Assembly (NCBI GenBank): GCA_964572185.1 | Contig: CAZNFI010000172.1 | Location: forward strand, 1-6,124 | Reading direction: 5' to 3' | From: Azophilus sp964572185 | GTDB taxonomy: Bacteria > Pseudomonadota > Gammaproteobacteria > Pseudomonadales > Azotimanducaceae | DNA length: 6,124 bases | In this document: piece by piece, positions 5,144-6,124 of the stretch | Numbering within the stretch: the stretch's first letter is position 1 | Layout: every line of letters begins with the position of its first letter | Made by a program: the position numbers and the translations under genes | The notes under the pieces: generated by a model | What the model was told of the DNA's origin: nothing | Database searches by the model: none | The model's input: only the letters and a program-made list of their open reading frames with translations

Positions 5144-6118
5144 TTGTCCGATAACGACGTTTCCCCGGACAGCCCCGTGCGGCTGCTGCCGGTCAGCATC
5201 GCCAAGCCCTGGGGACGGGAAATCTGGTACTCGGCGATCGAACAACGCGGCGAGAGCCGTGTGGCTACCGGCGGCAGCGAAATCCCGCTTTCCTCGTATC
5301 TCGCCGCAGTGGGGCTGCCCGACCCGGTCATTCTTCTCAAGGTGCTCGATCCCTATCCCGAACCGGTGCGCGGCGATCTCTATTTCGAGGTGCACGACCA
5401 CAAGCACGAAGTGTACGTCGTCACCGCGATCGACAGCGGCGCCTGGCCCGACGGCCGGGGCCGCATCCGCTACGGGATGAGCCAGAAGGTGCGCCGACGA
5501 TACGGCAACGACCAGGCATTCCGAAAAGCCTACCTGCAGGCGGTGCGCGGCTACGAGCGGCTGCGCCGGCGCATTGACCGGGGGGCGCAGATCGCCGCCG
5601 ACGAGGAGGCCGGCCACCGGGCAGTCATGGACGCCTTCACCAGCCTGGAACCCGTCGAGGTCGGCGATGTCGTGACCGTACCCACCTGGACGCCGCACGC
5701 CTTGCAGCACGGCGTGCGGGTAGTGGAGTTCCAGACCCCCACCTACGAGCGCTACATCATTTCCTTTGCGCAGCAGGTAAAGACCCAGCACGGCTGGGAC
5801 AGCGAGTACGCCATTGCCCGCATGTGCCTGGATCCGCCCCCAGGGCCGGTACTCGAGCCGGTCGCCGACGGCGTGGACGGCATCGCATCGTTCAGCGGTT
5901 TCGGCGTGTGGCGGGCGGTGCCGGGCCCTGCACGCCCGGTCGCGCTGCCGGAAGATGCGCCCTACGCAATCTGCATGGCCCTCGACGGCCACATCGACGC
6001 AGGCCCACTGCGGCTCGCCCCCGAAGAAGCCTGCCTGGTGCCCGCGGCCGCATTCGAACATTGCCGAATTTCCGCGTCGGCCGAGGCCCGTTGCCTGATC
6101 GCGGCACCAGGAATATGA
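5144..6118 (+). CDS. Cupin protein related to type I mannose-6-phosphate isomerase
   Basis: A 324-residue cytoplasmic two-cupin protein. It starts at TTG 5144, with AGGA (5132-5135) eight bases upstream; an in-frame TAA at 5105-5107 leaves no ATG or GTG upstream. Similarity to type I phosphomannose isomerases (mannose-6-phosphate to fructose-6-phosphate, metal-dependent) shows in KPWGREIWY (21-29), VILLKVLDP (62-70), the metal-site strand FEVHDHKHEVYVV (81-93), VPTWTPHALQHG (179-190), VVEFQTPTYERY (193-204), and a C-terminal cupin ending EEACLVPAAAFEH. Likely metal ligands are E82, H84, E89 and H185. E82 stands where the family usually has Gln (QVH), and H86 and H88 are additional. A charged helical insert (about 113-165) separates the cupin halves. 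The substrate is uncertain: a true mannose-6-phosphate isomerase or another sugar-binding cupin are both possible. It is divergent from the repair operon with no obvious functional link. A further gene may begin at ATG 6115, overlapping this stop as ATGA. Confidence 0.8.
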   Translation: MSDNDVSPDSPVRLLPVSIAKPWGREIWYSAIEQRGESRVATGGSEIPLSSYLAAVGLPDPVILLKVLDPYPEPVRGDLYFEVHDHKHEVYVVTAIDSGAWPDGRGRIRYGMSQKVRRRYGNDQAFRKAYLQAVRGYERLRRRIDRGAQIAADEEAGHRAVMDAFTSLEPVEVGDVVTVPTWTPHALQHGVRVVEFQTPTYERYIISFAQQVKTQHGWDSEYAIARMCLDPPPGPVLEPVADGVDGIASFSGFGVWRAVPGPARPVALPEDAPYAICMALDGHIDAGPLRLAPEEACLVPAAAFEHCRISASAEARCLIAAPGI

Positions 6119-6124
6119 AGGGGG

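Noticed and set aside
5102..6061. 319-residue open frame on the minus strand across the cupin gene
   Set aside because: It is antisense to a gene with recognisable cupin motifs and a plausible start. Long antisense frames are expected at this GC content, and its translation matches no family I know.

Overview
The window reads as chromosomal DNA of a high-GC gammaproteobacterium. The EPSP synthase aligns almost residue for residue with the E. coli class I enzyme and has the same 427-residue length. The coding frames are strongly GC-biased, and the alkylation-repair genes are of proteobacterial type. The exact genus cannot be read from the sequence. I see no mobile element, CRISPR array, tRNA or rRNA.

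Layout: (1) 1-173 is a leader with no convincing gene. (2) aroA (174-1457, +) makes EPSP synthase of the shikimate pathway. (3) A TetR-family repressor gene (1506-2099, -) converges on aroA; a strong GC hairpin lies in the 48-bp gap. (4) 2100-2395 is a regulatory gap with two palindromes that share the octamer AGTAACTA, one of them overlapping the tetR start codon. (5) An exported SYLF-domain protein gene (2396-2953, +) follows. (6) A two-gene minus-strand DNA alkylation-repair operon comes next: an Ada-AlkA fusion (5073 down to 3667), then a separate O6-alkylguanine-DNA alkyltransferase of Ogt type (3619 down to 3131). (7) Divergent from it is a cupin protein related to type I mannose-6-phosphate isomerases (5144-6118, +). 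The last two transcription units start from a 70-bp gap in which the two best -10 elements overlap on opposite strands.

How the genes work together: the Ada-AlkA protein combines the Zn-cysteine methylphosphotriester sensor, an AraC-type DNA-binding domain and a 3-methyladenine glycosylase. The downstream alkyltransferase supplies the O6-methylguanine repair that E. coli Ada carries at its own C-terminus. Together they make an adaptive response rearranged into two proteins. TetR probably represses itself and perhaps the SYLF gene. aroA and the cupin gene show no clear functional link to their neighbours.

Most notable observations: the alkyltransferase has leucine at the normally conserved arginine-finger position although its catalytic PCHRV is intact; EPSP synthase has leucine in place of the asparagine of the LGNAGTA motif; the TetR gene looks leaderless or SD-less with an operator over its start; and the two divergent -10 boxes overlap. 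I did not find a wholly new multi-gene system here.
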